Shown: piece by piece, positions 10,502-19,848 of the stretch | How positions within the stretch are numbered: position 1 is the first letter of the stretch | Layout: the number at the start of each line of letters is the position of its first letter | NCBI RefSeq assembly: GCF_946479885.1 | Contig: NZ_CAMLHM010000015.1 | Span: forward strand, 7,081-71,080 | Reading direction: 5' to 3' | Source: an uncultured Devosia sp. | GTDB lineage: Bacteria > Pseudomonadota > Alphaproteobacteria > Rhizobiales > Devosiaceae | DNA: 64,000 nt | Program-made: the position numbers and the translations under genes | The notes under the pieces: model-generated | Database searches by the model: none | The model's input: only the letters and a program-made list of their open reading frames with translations | What the model was told of the DNA's origin: nothing

Positions 10502-12103
10502 TTACTCGGCGGGTTGAAGCTGGGGAGAGACGGGCATTGGCGCTTCGGTGCGAACCTTGCCGGCGATCGTCATGGCGATGTTGAACGCCATGATCAGGGC
10601 ACCGATCAGGTATAGAAGCCCGCCGAGAGCACGCATGATGTAGTAGGGATGAAGCGCCGCTACGGTCTCTGCGAAGGAATAGACCAGGAAGCCTTCGCTA
10701 TCGTATTCGCGCCACATGAGCCCCTGCATCACGCCGGAAACCCACATCACGGCGGCGTAGACCACGATGCCGAGGGTCGCCAGCCAGAAGTGCCAGTTGA
10801 CCATGCGGAGCGAGTAGAGGCGTTCACGCCCCCACAGCTTGGGAACCATGAAGTAGACCGCGCCAAAGCTGATCATGCCGACCCAGCCGAGGGCGCCGGA
10901 ATGGACGTGGCCGATTGTCCAGTCGGTGTAGTGGCTGAGCCCGTTCACCGACTTGATGGACATGACGGGACCTTCGAAGGTCGACATTCCATAGAAGGCG
11001 ATGGCGATGACCATCATGCGAATGATGGGGTCGGTGCGCATCTTGTCCCAGGCGCCGCGAAGGGTGAGCAGGCCGTTGATCATGCCGCCCCAGCTGGGCA
11101 TCCACAGCACCACCGAGAACACCATGCCCAGCGTCTGCGCCCAATCGGGCAGAGCGGTGTAGTGCAGGTGATGCGGGCCGGCCCAGATATAGAGGAAGAT
11201 GAGGGCCCAGAAGTGGATGATCGAGAGGCGGTATGAATAGACCGGCCGCTCGGCCTGCTTGGGCAGATAATAGTACATCATGCCCAGGAAACCTGCCGTC
11301 AGGAAGAAGCCGACGGCATTGTGGCCGTACCACCACTGCGTCAGCGCATCCTGGACACCCGAGAACAGGGAATAGCTGCGCGCGCCGAACGGGGAGACGG
11401 GCACGGCCAGATTGTTGACGACGTGCAGCAGCGCAACGGTGACGATGAAGGCCAGGTAGAACCAGTTCGCCACATAGATGTGGGGCTCCTTGCGTCTGAG
11501 GAGGGTGCCAAGGAACACAACCAGGTAGGCGACCCACACGACGGTCAGCCAGATGTCGACATACCATTCCGGCTCGGCATATTCGCGGCTCTGGGTGATG
11601 CCCAGGAGATAGCCGGTGGCCGCCATCAGGATGAAGAGCTGGTAGCCCCAGAAGACGAACCAGGCCAGGTCCCCGCCGAAAAGGCGGGCACGCGTGGTGC
11701 GCTGCACGACATAGAAGCTCGTGGTCATCAAGGCGGTGCCGCCAAAGGCGAAGACCACCGCGCTCGTATGCAGCGGCCGCATGCGCCCGAAGTTGAACCA
11801 GGGCCCGAAATTGAGTTCCGGGAAAGCGAGTTGGGTGGCGATCACCACGCCGACCAGGAAGCCGACCACGCCCCAGAACACGGTGAGAATGCTCCCCAGC
11901 CGAACCGGACCATCCATATAGCTCGAGACGGGCTCGGCGACCGCCGGTTGTGGCAGCCGCATGGCGACAATTGTCGCCAGGCCCAGAACCAGGCTGAGGA
12001 CGCCCATATGGACGCGGAAGGGATCGTCAACCGCCAGCCCGGAAAGAGCCACTGCCACGAGCGTGCCCGCGGCCAACCCAATGATCCAACCCGTATATCT
12101 CAC
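10502..12103 (-). CDS. ccoN: cbb3 cytochrome oxidase catalytic subunit CcoN
   Basis: Catalytic haem-copper subunit of high-affinity cbb3 oxidase (533 residues, about twelve membrane helices) that reduces O2 at very low concentration. Visible ligands are the haem b histidine in MRPLHTSA, the CuB histidine in [11 protein letters not shown] with the cross-linked tyrosine region after it, the HH pair in AGPHHLHYT and the [10 protein letters not shown] pair. I prefer a GTG start at 12103, with AAGGGGG five bases upstream; the frame is open to a TTG at 12193, but that TTG is part of the regulatory box itself. It leads the ccoNOQP operon. The box 77 bases upstream also faces the divergent hemerythrin-like gene. 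Confidence 0.97.
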   Translation of the reverse strand: MRYTGWIIGLAAGTLVAVALSGLAVDDPFRVHMGVLSLVLGLATIVAMRLPQPAVAEPVSSYMDGPVRLGSILTVFWGVVGFLVGVVIATQLAFPELNFGPWFNFGRMRPLHTSAVVFAFGGTALMTTSFYVVQRTTRARLFGGDLAWFVFWGYQLFILMAATGYLLGITQSREYAEPEWYVDIWLTVVWVAYLVVFLGTLLRRKEPHIYVANWFYLAFIVTVALLHVVNNLAVPVSPFGARSYSLFSGVQDALTQWWYGHNAVGFFLTAGFLGMMYYYLPKQAERPVYSYRLSIIHFWALIFLYIWAGPHHLHYTALPDWAQTLGMVFSVVLWMPSWGGMINGLLTLRGAWDKMRTDPIIRMMVIAIAFYGMSTFEGPVMSIKSVNGLSHYTDWTIGHVHSGALGWVGMISFGAVYFMVPKLWGRERLYSLRMVNWHFWLATLGIVVYAAVMWVSGVMQGLMWREYDSEGFLVYSFAETVAALHPYYIMRALGGLLYLIGALIMAFNIAMTIAGKVRTEAPMPVSPQLQPAE

Positions 12104-12179
12104 GATGCCCCCTTCAAGTTTGACCGACGCGTTGGGCAGGCCGGCATTTCGGCAATAGCGTCTGTCGGCGGGGACCACT

Positions 12180-12193
12180 TTGACTTTTGTCAA
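12180..12193. promoter_or_regulatory. FNR/FixK box in the ccoN divergent promoter
   Basis: TTGACTTTTGTCAA is a perfect palindrome with TTGAC and GTCAA half-sites. It starts 77 bases before the ccoN GTG and ends 63 bases before the divergent start at 12256, so it could serve both operons. Confidence 0.85.
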
Positions 12194-12255
12194 TGTGAAG
12201 CGCTCAGACGCGAATAAGTCTGGGCCCGTTGCCCCTGATGGGAGGAGACGCGAAA

Positions 12256-12708
12256 ATGCTGGACTCTCTGAACGGCTCTGCCCTCCGCGAGATCGTCGTC
12301 GGCCACCGGGAACAGATCGGCTTGTGCAAGACGCTCGAGCTGATCGCCGATGCCTTGCCCGACAATATCGATCCGGCTTTGTGCAAGGCGGCAGCGGGCA
12401 GCATTCACCGGGTGATGACCAAGGTCGTCCAGGTGGAGCAGGAAGCGCTGACCGACGATCTGGCCCGGCGCGGTCCGGCCCGCGTCCTCGACCTCACCGC
12501 CACAATCGACCGGCTGCTGCGCGAGAATGCCGAAGACCTCTGCTATGCCGAAGAGCTGCAGGAGACCCTGAGGGAGCTGGGGAACGGCCGCCGCACCGTG
12601 TCGGCCGACGCGATCGGCTACATGCTGCGCGGATTCTTCGAATCCCGCCGACGCCGCATTGCGCTCGAGCGCGAGATCCTGGCTGCGCTGGTCTCCTCGC
12701 CGCCATGA
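12256..12708 (+). CDS. Degenerate hemerythrin-like protein
   Basis: All-helical protein of 150 residues that resembles the bacterial hemerythrin (HHE) family in helix order and in conserved segments such as [34 protein letters not shown] and [11 protein letters not shown]. Hemerythrins bind O2, NO or iron at a di-iron site held by histidines and carboxylates. Here most of the histidines I would expect seem replaced: the helix-3 H-x-E-D position reads RENAED and the helix-4 RRH position reads RRR. The ATG at 12256 has GGAGGA nine bases upstream. It is divergent from ccoN across an FNR/FixK box and overlaps the next gene (ATGA). Family assignment is by eye; loss of the metal site is inference. 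Confidence 0.6.
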   Translation: MLDSLNGSALREIVVGHREQIGLCKTLELIADALPDNIDPALCKAAAGSIHRVMTKVVQVEQEALTDDLARRGPARVLDLTATIDRLLRENAEDLCYAEELQETLRELGNGRRTVSADAIGYMLRGFFESRRRRIALEREILAALVSSPP

Positions 12709-13397
12709 TCCCATCGCCACTCGTTTGGGGCCTGCTTCTGGGACTGGGCTCGAGCCTGCATTGCGCGGGCATGTGCGGACCATTGGGATGTTCGCTGCTG
12801 CTGCTGGGCGGGCCCGACCGGTCCCGGGCGACGCTGCTGGGTCGGCTGGCCGCCATGCAGCTGGGCAGGGTCATGTCCTATCTCGGTCTTGGCCTGGCAT
12901 TCGGCACATTCGGGGCCGGCCTGCAGGCCGGGTTCGATACCACGGCGGTGCATCTGGGCTTTCAGTGGGCGGCCGGTGGCGCAATCGTCTGGCTCGGGCT
13001 GGCGACGGCCGGCGTCATTCCCTCGCTGGCCATGGCCGACCATCTTGCAGCCCCGGTCGCGCGCGGCCTTGCCGGGGTGCGAGGCAAGCTGTCCGGTGGT
13101 GGCCCCGAGATTGCCCTGCTGGCCGGCATTGTCTGGGGCATTACGCCATGCGCGATGGTCTACACGGCTCTCTTCAACTCGCTGCTCACCGGAAACGCCG
13201 CCGACGGCATGCTGCTCATGCTCGCTTTCGGTCTGGGGACCGTGCCCGCCGTGGTGCTCTCAACGCTCGCCCTGGTGGGCGCTCGCTCGATGGCGCGGCG
13301 GCCCGGGCGCAAGGTCGCAGGCGCTTTGATGGTCGGCGCCGGCGCCATCGCTCTGCTGTTCACCGTTCCGGGCAGCCCCCTCTGCATCTCGGCCTGA
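12705..13397 (+). CDS. TauE/SafE or DsbD-like membrane protein (UreH_2 type)
   Basis: Polytopic membrane protein of 230 residues with about six helices. It carries the family signatures SSLHCAGMCGPLG near residue 15-30 and the mirrored GITPCAMVYTALFN near 145-160, each with a conserved cysteine in a helix. Such proteins (PF13386 group, often labelled sulfite exporter TauE/SafE) commonly accompany cbb3 oxidase assembly genes, and metal or thiol transport has been proposed. Its start overlaps the hemerythrin-like stop, so the two are translated together. The exact substrate cannot be told from sequence; a role in copper or redox supply for the nearby oxidase is inference. Confidence 0.8.
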   Translation: MIPSPLVWGLLLGLGSSLHCAGMCGPLGCSLLLLGGPDRSRATLLGRLAAMQLGRVMSYLGLGLAFGTFGAGLQAGFDTTAVHLGFQWAAGGAIVWLGLATAGVIPSLAMADHLAAPVARGLAGVRGKLSGGGPEIALLAGIVWGITPCAMVYTALFNSLLTGNAADGMLLMLAFGLGTVPAVVLSTLALVGARSMARRPGRKVAGALMVGAGAIALLFTVPGSPLCISA

Positions 13398-13480
13398 CGC
13401 CCGGACTGGGCCCTTGTTTGCCCTCTGACAAAGACGATCGAGGATCGGCGCTTCATCTTGCCCACGGGGAGGAGATGAAG

Positions 13481-13714
13481 ATGCGCCACCAACCTGCAGC
13501 ACTGGACGATTTGAGCGTCAAGGAGATCATGGATCGATGGCCGGAAACGGCGTCGGCATTCATCGCGCGCCGCATGCATTGCGTGGGCTGTCCGATCGGT
13601 CCGTTTCACACCCTGACGGACGCCGCCGGCGAACATCGGCTCGATGCGGCGGCCTTCGCAGTGGAGGTCGAAACCAGGATCAAAGCAAGCCAGGGGCCAG
13701 GCCGTCGCCGATGA
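13481..13714 (+). CDS. DUF1858 redox-disulfide domain protein
   Basis: Small cytoplasmic protein of 77 residues made of one DUF1858 domain, the domain also found at the N-terminus of ScdA/RIC iron-sulfur repair proteins. The core motif Cys34-Val-Gly-Cys37-Pro follows the LSVKEIMDRWPE lead typical of the family. Two in-frame ATGs exist (13475 and 13481); the second sits at a normal distance from GGGGAGG, the first is too close. Its last 35 bases overlap the convergent regulator gene. Location next to cbb3 and FixLJ genes agrees with a nitric-oxide or oxygen stress role, which is inferred. Confidence 0.8.
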   Translation: MRHQPAALDDLSVKEIMDRWPETASAFIARRMHCVGCPIGPFHTLTDAAGEHRLDAAAFAVEVETRIKASQGPGRRR

Positions 13715-14390
13715 GCAGGATGCGGTGGGGGTTCTTCAGCAGCAGTTTCTGCCGGCCCCCTTCCACCAGCCCGGCCGCCTCCCATGCGCTCAATATCCGC
13801 GAGACCGTGTGCAGGGTCGTTCCCGACAACTCGGCGATATCCTGCTTGCTCACGGGGAAGTCGATACGCACGCCAGCGGCCTCCTTGCGGCCGGATTGAT
13901 TGCCCAGCCTGAGAACGGTGTGGGCCACGCGCCGCTCTACTTCCTCGGTCGCCATTTCGCGCAGTCTCGAATGCGCCTCCTGCAGCCGATCGCCCATCGT
14001 CTGCATGGCCTCCACCGCCATTGAGGGATAGGCCGCCATGAAGGATGACCATCGCGCGGTCGGCCAGGACAGAACCACGCTCTCCGACAACGCCGTGGCG
14101 GTGCCGGGATAGTCGGTACGCTGCAGAGCCTTGGCTATCCCGAACAGATCGCCGGGCGTCACGATGCGCACGATGACCTGCTGGCCCTCGGCGGTAACCT
14201 GGGTCACCCTCAGCCGCCCGGACACAAGCACGAAGAACGACAGCGCGTCCTCGCCTTGCTCGAACACCGTCTCACCGGCCGCCACCTGCCGGTGCGACGA
14301 GGCGGAGAGCACGTCGTCAAACTGCGTGTCCGACAGGGTGGAGAATATTTCGAAGGACCGGATCGTGTTCCGATCGACGCCACTGCTCAT
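13680..14390 (-). CDS. Crp/Fnr-family regulator, NnrR/Dnr-like, no cysteine cluster
   Basis: Transcription regulator of 236 residues with a cyclic-nucleotide-like sensor barrel (about 20-130), a long dimer helix and a C-terminal winged helix ([24 protein letters not shown], about 180-205). It lacks the N-terminal cysteines of FNR. The TTLHTVSR recognition helix keeps the T-SR pattern seen in the NnrR/Dnr group, which respond to NO. I set the start at ATG 14390 because the frame upstream is antisense to fixL. It is divergent from fixL by 84 bases. A TTGCG-N4-CGCAA palindrome at 35252 is a candidate target. The NnrR assignment is tentative. Confidence 0.8.
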   Translation of the reverse strand: MSSGVDRNTIRSFEIFSTLSDTQFDDVLSASSHRQVAAGETVFEQGEDALSFFVLVSGRLRVTQVTAEGQQVIVRIVTPGDLFGIAKALQRTDYPGTATALSESVVLSWPTARWSSFMAAYPSMAVEAMQTMGDRLQEAHSRLREMATEEVERRVAHTVLRLGNQSGRKEAAGVRIDFPVSKQDIAELSGTTLHTVSRILSAWEAAGLVEGGRQKLLLKNPHRILLIGDGLAPGLL

Positions 14391-14474
14391 TGGCACTCCG
14401 GGTGTTCGTCCGGCCAAGCCGGCGTCGCCAAATCTGTTCGCCTCGAATACTATCCGCTTCGTCTCGAATTCGCC

Positions 14475-15962
14475 ATGCGGAAGCGCCCGTTCATGAAGCT
14501 GCCCTATCGTTACCAATGGATCGCGCTGGGGGTGGCCGCTTGCGCCTTGGCTGCCGGATTCGCCCTCAGGCTGCTGCTCAACGATCTTCTGGGCGCCTCC
14601 GCCGCCGGCCTGCTGTTCATGCCCGCCATACTGGCGGCGGTGGTGCTCGGCGGAACGGCTCCCGGCCTTGTCGCCACCGTGGCGTCCCTGCCGCTGTCGT
14701 GGTTCTTTGCCCACCAGAACCAGTCCGCAATGGCGGCCGGCACCAATGTTGCCCTGCTGCTGCTGGTCGGGGCGATGTTCTCCTGGCTGGGCGGCGCCTG
14801 GCGGCGCGAACGGCAGCGATCGCTGGACAGCGTCCGCACCATTCTCCAGCAACAAGCCCATCTCCAGTCCATTCTGGACACCGTGCCCGACGCCACGATC
14901 GTCATCGATACGCGCGGGCTGATCGAATCGTTCAACGTCGCCGCGGTCCGCCAGTTTGGCTACCAGCCGGGCGAGGTGATGGGGAAGAACATCAGCATGC
15001 TGATGCCGTCGCCCTATCGGGAGCAGCATGACGGTTACCTGCATCGCTATCTCGGCACCGGGGAGAAGCGCATCATCGGGATCGACCGGGTGGTGGTGGG
15101 CCTGCGCAAGGACGGCTCGACCTTTCCCATGAAACTGGCCGTGGGCGAGACGAAGTCAGGCGACCGGCGCTATTTCACCGGCTTCATCCGGGACCTGACG
15201 GAGCGCGAGGAGCATGCTGCGCAACTTCAGATCGCGCAGACGGAGCTGGCCCGCCTGGCGCGTCTCAACGAGCTGGGCGAGATGGCGAGCACGCTGGCCC
15301 ATGAGCTCAACCAGCCCCTGTCGGCCATCGCCAATTACGTCCAGGGCTGCAAGAGACTGCTGCTGAAGCTGGAGGACCGCTATGCCGCCCAGATGCGGGA
15401 CGCGTTGGACGAAACGGCAAGGCAGGCGCTGCGCGCCGGCGACATCATCCGCCACCTCCGTGAATTCGTGACGCGCGGCGACACCGAAAAGCATCCCCAG
15501 GACGTCAAGAAACTGGTGGAGGAAGCCGGCGCCCTGGCCCTTGTCGGGTCCCGCGAGCGCGGCGTCAAATCGACCTTTATCTATGAAGACGATGTGGGCC
15601 TGGTGCTCGCCGACCGCGTCCAGATCCAGCAGGTGCTGATCAACCTGCTCCGAAATGCCATGGAAGCGATGCGGGACAGCCCTGTTCGCGAGCTTGAGGT
15701 CCGCGTCTCAAGGACCGATAATCACAGGATATCCCTGGCGGTGTCCGATACCGGCCCGGGCATAGCCGAGGACATAAGACCCCAGTTGTTCCAACCCTTT
15801 GTGACCAGTAAACCTGGCGGCATGGGTATCGGGCTGTCGATATCCAAGCGCATCATCGAATCGCACGGGGGTGACCTTCAGGTGGACCGCAGCGCAGCGG
15901 GCGGAGCCCGTTTTGTTTTCACATTGCCCCTGGTGACGGAGGATCTGGATGAGCAGCCCTGA
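14475..15962 (+). CDS. fixL: Oxygen-sensor histidine kinase FixL
   Basis: Haem-based oxygen sensor kinase of 495 residues. Four membrane helices lie in the first 100 residues. A PAS domain follows with the FixL haem signature [14 protein letters not shown], where His185 is the likely proximal haem ligand, and [11 protein letters not shown] carries the distal arginine region. The kinase core has the phospho-acceptor His276 in [11 protein letters not shown], then N, G1 (DTGPGI) and G2 (GMGIGLSI) boxes. ATG 14475 was chosen; an ATG at 14493 is also possible. It overlaps fixJ by 14 bases. In low oxygen FixL phosphorylates FixJ. Confidence 0.96.
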   Translation: MRKRPFMKLPYRYQWIALGVAACALAAGFALRLLLNDLLGASAAGLLFMPAILAAVVLGGTAPGLVATVASLPLSWFFAHQNQSAMAAGTNVALLLLVGAMFSWLGGAWRRERQRSLDSVRTILQQQAHLQSILDTVPDATIVIDTRGLIESFNVAAVRQFGYQPGEVMGKNISMLMPSPYREQHDGYLHRYLGTGEKRIIGIDRVVVGLRKDGSTFPMKLAVGETKSGDRRYFTGFIRDLTEREEHAAQLQIAQTELARLARLNELGEMASTLAHELNQPLSAIANYVQGCKRLLLKLEDRYAAQMRDALDETARQALRAGDIIRHLREFVTRGDTEKHPQDVKKLVEEAGALALVGSRERGVKSTFIYEDDVGLVLADRVQIQQVLINLLRNAMEAMRDSPVRELEVRVSRTDNHRISLAVSDTGPGIAEDIRPQLFQPFVTSKPGGMGIGLSISKRIIESHGGDLQVDRSAAGGARFVFTLPLVTEDLDEQP

Positions 15963-16572
15963 TATTGTGGTCCATATTGTGGACGACGAGGAAGCTGTCC
16001 GGAATTCTCTCGCCTTCCTGCTGGGCACCAGCGGCTTTGCCACGCGGATCCACGAATCGGCGTCGGCATTCCTCGACGTGGCGCCGGGCATCCGCAATGG
16101 CTGCCTGATCACCGATCTGCGCATGCCTGATCTGGACGGTGTCGAGCTTCTGCGTCGGCTGAGGGAGCGCGACGCCATGCTTCCGGCCATCGTCATTTCC
16201 GGACACGGCGACGTCCAGATGGCCGTCGAGGCCATGAAGAACGGCGCCCTGGACTTCATCGAGAAGCCGTTCAGCGACGAGGTGATGATCACCGCAATCG
16301 AGCGGGCGGTGAGGCAGGCCGAGACCTCGACGCGGGACGATGCGGCCACCAAGGAAATCCTGGCACGCCTGTCATCGCTCAGCGAACGGGAGGCCCAGGT
16401 GCTCAAGGGTGTGGTCGAGGGTCTGCCGAACAAGGTCATCGCCTACGAGCTGGGGCTCAGTCCGAGAACGGTGGAAGTCTACCGCGCGGGCCTGATGGGC
16501 AAGATGAATGCGGGCAGCCTGTCCGAACTGGTGCGCATGGTGCTCAGCGTCAGCGGCAAGGCCGCCCAGTAA
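15949..16572 (+). CDS. fixJ: Response regulator FixJ
   Basis: Two-domain response regulator of 207 residues, the partner of FixL. The receiver has the acidic pair in VDDEEAVR, the phospho-acceptor Asp56 in [11 protein letters not shown] and the conserved lysine in FIEKPF. A LuxR/NarL-type helix-turn-helix ends the protein ([15 protein letters not shown] and [17 protein letters not shown]). It overlaps fixL. Its expected target, fixK, lies 0.5 kb downstream with a FixJ-like motif in between. Confidence 0.96.
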   Translation: MSSPDIVVHIVDDEEAVRNSLAFLLGTSGFATRIHESASAFLDVAPGIRNGCLITDLRMPDLDGVELLRRLRERDAMLPAIVISGHGDVQMAVEAMKNGALDFIEKPFSDEVMITAIERAVRQAETSTRDDAATKEILARLSSLSEREAQVLKGVVEGLPNKVIAYELGLSPRTVEVYRAGLMGKMNAGSLSELVRMVLSVSGKAAQ

Positions 16573-16586
16573 TCGGACGCCCGAAC

Positions 16587-16600
16587 TTGATCTAGCTCAA
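16587..16600 (+). promoter_or_regulatory. FNR/FixK-like box upstream of the orphan receiver gene
   Basis: TTGATCTAGCTCAA has an intact TTGAT half and a CTCAA half, nine of ten matches. It ends 74 bases before the ATG at 16675 and 14 bases after the fixJ stop. Confidence 0.75.
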
Positions 16601-16674
16601 TTCGGCGCCTTTGCCGGAGCGATAGAAGCGTAATTCGCGAGGGAGATTGGCAATCTCGCGTGGAGACGTTCCCT

Positions 16675-17025
16675 ATGGACTCCGGCCGCATCCTGCTGGT
16701 CGCGCCCGACAATGACCTGCGCCGATCCCTGACCTTTGCCCTTGCGGCCTATGGATATGCGGTGACGGCCGAGCAGGCCTGGCCGGTCGATGTGGTGCCC
16801 GATGCATTTGACTGCACGGTTCTGGATGAACACGTCCTGGCCGGGGCCGCGATCCGTGCACCCGCGCTCCTGTCCGGACGGCGGCCGGTGCTCCTGCTCG
16901 CCTATACCGACGAAGGAATGGCAAACGAGGCGGTCACCGAGGCGATCGCCATGCCGCTAAAGGGCGAGGCCGTTATCCAGGCCGTGGCCGCAGCCATCGC
17001 CACAGCCCGTCACAACGCTAAGTAG
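16675..17025 (+). CDS. Atypical stand-alone receiver-like protein
   Basis: Protein of 116 residues with the length and alternating strand-helix pattern of a response-regulator receiver and no output domain. The acidic pocket reads VAPDNDLRR and a candidate phospho-acceptor lies in CTVLDEHVLAG, but the conserved lysine position (KP before the last helix) reads AMPLKGE, so normal phosphorylation chemistry may be altered. ATG 16675 is preferred to a GTG at 16660 because GGAGA lies eight bases before it. It sits between fixJ and fixK with an FNR/FixK box upstream, a position where FixT-like or other feedback proteins could act on FixLJ. That role is inference. Confidence 0.7.
   Translation: MDSGRILLVAPDNDLRRSLTFALAAYGYAVTAEQAWPVDVVPDAFDCTVLDEHVLAGAAIRAPALLSGRRPVLLLAYTDEGMANEAVTEAIAMPLKGEAVIQAVAAAIATARHNAK
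17018..17025 (+). promoter_or_regulatory. Candidate FixJ-binding motif before fixK
   Basis: CTAAGTAG matches the reported FixJ motif GTAMGTAG at seven of eight bases and is followed by AGTCCCTAAG, giving a partly symmetric element. It ends 79 bases upstream of the fixK ATG and overlaps the stop codon of the receiver gene. Confidence 0.5.
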
Positions 17026-17104
17026 AGTCCCTAAGAGGCCCGCCGGAATTTCGCGATTCGACGCCAACTGGCAGTTTGATGTCCATGAACAACGAGGCAT
17101 CGAC

Positions 17105-17728
17105 ATGCTGATCCAAACCAAATTCCGCACCAGCAGCAACGACGGCATCCTTGCCTTTTCGCAGCCCAGCGCCGTGACGCTCTATGAGGCCGGGACCACG
17201 ATCTATGGCCAGGGCGATGCGTCGGGCCCGCTCTACATGGTGGAGTTCGGTACGGTTCGGCTCTGCCGCGTCTCCGCCGATGGGCGCCGTCAGATCAGCG
17301 CCTTCTATTTTGCCGGCGAGATCTTCGGCCTGGAGGCCGATCAGCAGCGGCATTTCTATGCCGAGAGTGTTGATAGCACCGGCATCCGGGTGCTGCGTCC
17401 CAGCCAGGGCGACATGTTCAACCAATCCATGTTCCAGGTGGCGCTGAAGGGCCTGACCCGCGCGCAGGAACATCTGATGGTCCTGGGTCGCCAGAATGGC
17501 ACCGAAAAGGTCGCCGCCTTCCTTCTGGACATCGCCGACCGCCAGGCTTCGGACCGCTATGTCGATCTGTCGATGCAGCGCTCCGACATTGCCGACTATC
17601 TGGGCCTGTCGTTCGAAACGGTCAGCCGCATCCTCACCAAACTGAAATGCGCCGGCACGATCCGCATTCCGCATGTGAAGCAGATCGAGCTGGTGGATAT
17701 CGAAGAGCTTGAATACCTGCGCGGCTGA
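17105..17728 (+). CDS. fixK: FixK-type Crp/Fnr regulator
   Basis: Crp/Fnr-family activator of 207 residues without the FNR cysteine cluster. The sensor barrel holds ADGRRQISAFYFAGEIFGLE, a FixK hallmark, and the C-terminal helix-turn-helix DIADYLGLSFETVSRILTKLK carries the E-SR recognition pattern for TTGAT half-sites. In rhizobia FixJ-P activates fixK, and FixK activates ccoNOQP, ccoGHIS, hemN and denitrification genes. The position after fixLJ and the many boxes in this window fit that scheme. Confidence 0.92.
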   Translation: MLIQTKFRTSSNDGILAFSQPSAVTLYEAGTTIYGQGDASGPLYMVEFGTVRLCRVSADGRRQISAFYFAGEIFGLEADQQRHFYAESVDSTGIRVLRPSQGDMFNQSMFQVALKGLTRAQEHLMVLGRQNGTEKVAAFLLDIADRQASDRYVDLSMQRSDIADYLGLSFETVSRILTKLKCAGTIRIPHVKQIELVDIEELEYLRG

Positions 17729-17750
17729 TATCCGCGCCGACCGGAGCATC

Positions 17751-18233
17751 ATGACCGCCTCTGCCGCCATACGCCGCAAGACCTCATCCCGAAAGCGCCG
17801 ACGCCTCGCAGTCATTGCGGGGCTCGGCGTCGTTTTCGCATTGGCATCCGGTCTGGTACTTTATGCCCTGCAGGATCAGATCGTGTTCTTCTACTCGCCC
17901 AGCGACCTGCAGGAACGCCACATCGAGCCCGGAACACCGATCCGCCTGGGCGGACTGGTCAAGGAGGGAAGCTGGATCCGTGAGGGCGAGTCCAGCTCGT
18001 TTGCCATCACCGATGGCGTCGCCGACGTCGCCACCCACTATACCGGCATGCTGCCTGACCTGTTCCGCGAGGGACAAGGCGTGGTGGCCGAAGGCAGGAC
18101 GCTGCCAGACGGCACGTTCGAAGCGACCAATGTGCTCGCCAAGCACGACGAGAACTACATGCCAAAGGAAGTTGTCGAGGCTCTCAAGGCGAGCGGCGAA
18201 TGGCAGCATGGCGAGACCGCCACTGATCAGTAA
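17751..18233 (+). CDS. ccmE: Cytochrome c maturation haem chaperone CcmE
   Basis: Membrane-anchored periplasmic haem chaperone of 160 residues. It has one N-terminal helix (about 19-40) after a basic segment and an OB-fold domain. The haem-binding His132 and Tyr136 are in LAKHDENYMP, the family signature. ATG 17751 has GGAG four bases before it; the frame upstream only reads through fixK. It is 22 bases from fixK. It stands apart from other ccm genes, which are not in this window; a separate ccmE copy placed beside low-oxygen regulators is worth noting, since cbb3 and denitrification cytochromes need c-type haem. Confidence 0.93.
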   Translation: MTASAAIRRKTSSRKRRRLAVIAGLGVVFALASGLVLYALQDQIVFFYSPSDLQERHIEPGTPIRLGGLVKEGSWIREGESSSFAITDGVADVATHYTGMLPDLFREGQGVVAEGRTLPDGTFEATNVLAKHDENYMPKEVVEALKASGEWQHGETATDQ

Positions 18234-18245
18234 GGTCAAGCCTCG

Positions 18246-19829
18246 TCACTCGGGGCGCAACGACACCGTCACCTGATCGAAATCATCGACACGCACCCTC
18301 AGCTCCACCATCCATTGCGTCATGAGTCCGGCAATGGGCAGCTTGGTCATGGTCGACCAGCGTCCACCCATAAGGTGCAGTGGCGCCTCCAGCGGCACGG
18401 GGCCGTCGCCCGCTGGAATGAAGATTGCCGTGATCGAGCGGGGGGCCAGAGGTTGCCCCATGCAGTCGGTCAGCCGCACGTCGAAGGCAACGCCATCCCT
18501 GGTTTCGGTGGTCTCCATCACGGCATGGAATGTCTCCGTGCTGGCCGAGAGCTGCGCCACACCAGCGGTGTCGATCGCCCTTGGCGGCGTGGTGAACCGC
18601 CAGGTCGAGGTCAGGACCAGGACAAGCACGATCAGCATGGTCTCAACGACGATGGCGCGCCGCAGGTGCCTGACAGCCCGGACCTCGCCGCGCGCGGCTG
18701 GCGCCGTCAGCATCCAGCGGTTGTAGCATGCAATGCCCATCACCAAGCCGACGAGCGAGAGCTTGGCTGCCAGAACAATGCCATAGGCGGATAGCCACTG
18801 TGCGCCGGGCGGCCCCAACTGCACGGTAGCCAGAGCTATGCCCGAGACGAACAGCAACGCCACCGGCACGGGGACAACCCGCGAAAACCGCACCAGCGAG
18901 GCGCGCGCGGCGTCATCATTCACCGCCAGAAGCGCGAAGAGCGGCTGCAGCGCGCCGACCCAGGCGGCGATGGCGGCAATGTGGATGACGAGGGCCGTCC
19001 GTGTCAGCCATTGCGGATCCGCGGCGCCCGCATGGCCGCTGGCGCTGATCGCCACACCGGCCACGACCGGGGCCAGCAGCGCGGCCGTGGTGAAGACGGG
19101 AACGGGGACCCGGAGCAGACCCGCCGCGGTCAAACCGAAGGACAGCAGGCAGAGAGCGCTGGTCGTCGCGTAGCTGCTCTGGAGGCCCCTGCACCAGGTA
19201 GTCAGGTGCAACAGGCCCGCCAGTCCAAGACCAAGCATGTCGAGCCCCTGAAGGCCGACGACGGCGATGGCAGCGAGCGCGCCGGTGCCCAGCAATGTTC
19301 CCGCCAGGCGTGTACTCGAAGGCGGCAGGGCGCCGGCCAGCACCCGGAATGCCGAAATGCCGACGCCGAAGAACAGGGCGCAGAACAAGACGGCGCGCGC
19401 GATGACCAGGGCAATCGAGCCGTCGACGGCACCGGTTTCCACCGGCGTCGTTGCCGGAGCAGATTGGGCGCCGATGGTGAAGGCAATGGTGCCTGAAACG
19501 GGGTGACCGTCCTCCGACACGACCCGCCAGGTCAGAGCATAGCCACCATCGCTCAGATCATCGGGCAAACCGACGACGACACGGCCATCAACACCCCGCC
19601 CATCGAGGGGCATCGCATTGCCCCCCGATGCGAGCAGGGTTGCCTGGAGCAGCTCGACGGGTTCGTTGAACGTCAGGTCGATGCCCGAGGGCCGCTGCAT
19701 CAGCATGGCGCCGTCAGGCGGCGAGGAGCGCATCAGGCCGGCATGTGCCATGCAGGCGGACACCAGCACCGCCCAGATCAGGAGAGCGAAGGGAAGTCGC
19801 CTGGCAATGTGCCGATGGTGCGCGTGCAT
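18246..19829 (-). CDS. CopC-CopD fusion copper protein
   Basis: Copper-handling membrane protein of 527 residues. An N-terminal signal peptide leads to a periplasmic CopC domain starting at HAGLMRSSPPDGA (the amino-terminal His and the later EDGHPVSG histidine are typical Cu(II) ligands). Then come about eight helices of a CopD domain (residues about 140-420) and a C-terminal beta-rich periplasmic tail. It resembles YcnJ-type copper importers. ATG 19829 lies 19 bases after the ycnI-like stop; the longer frame overlaps that gene. It forms an operon with the YcnI protein under an FNR/FixK box, suggesting copper supply for CcoN and NirK. Confidence 0.88.
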   Translation of the reverse strand: MHAHHRHIARRLPFALLIWAVLVSACMAHAGLMRSSPPDGAMLMQRPSGIDLTFNEPVELLQATLLASGGNAMPLDGRGVDGRVVVGLPDDLSDGGYALTWRVVSEDGHPVSGTIAFTIGAQSAPATTPVETGAVDGSIALVIARAVLFCALFFGVGISAFRVLAGALPPSSTRLAGTLLGTGALAAIAVVGLQGLDMLGLGLAGLLHLTTWCRGLQSSYATTSALCLLSFGLTAAGLLRVPVPVFTTAALLAPVVAGVAISASGHAGAADPQWLTRTALVIHIAAIAAWVGALQPLFALLAVNDDAARASLVRFSRVVPVPVALLFVSGIALATVQLGPPGAQWLSAYGIVLAAKLSLVGLVMGIACYNRWMLTAPAARGEVRAVRHLRRAIVVETMLIVLVLVLTSTWRFTTPPRAIDTAGVAQLSASTETFHAVMETTETRDGVAFDVRLTDCMGQPLAPRSITAIFIPAGDGPVPLEAPLHLMGGRWSTMTKLPIAGLMTQWMVELRVRVDDFDQVTVSLRPE

Positions 19830-19848
19830 GGCCGTGATCCTGCGCCAG

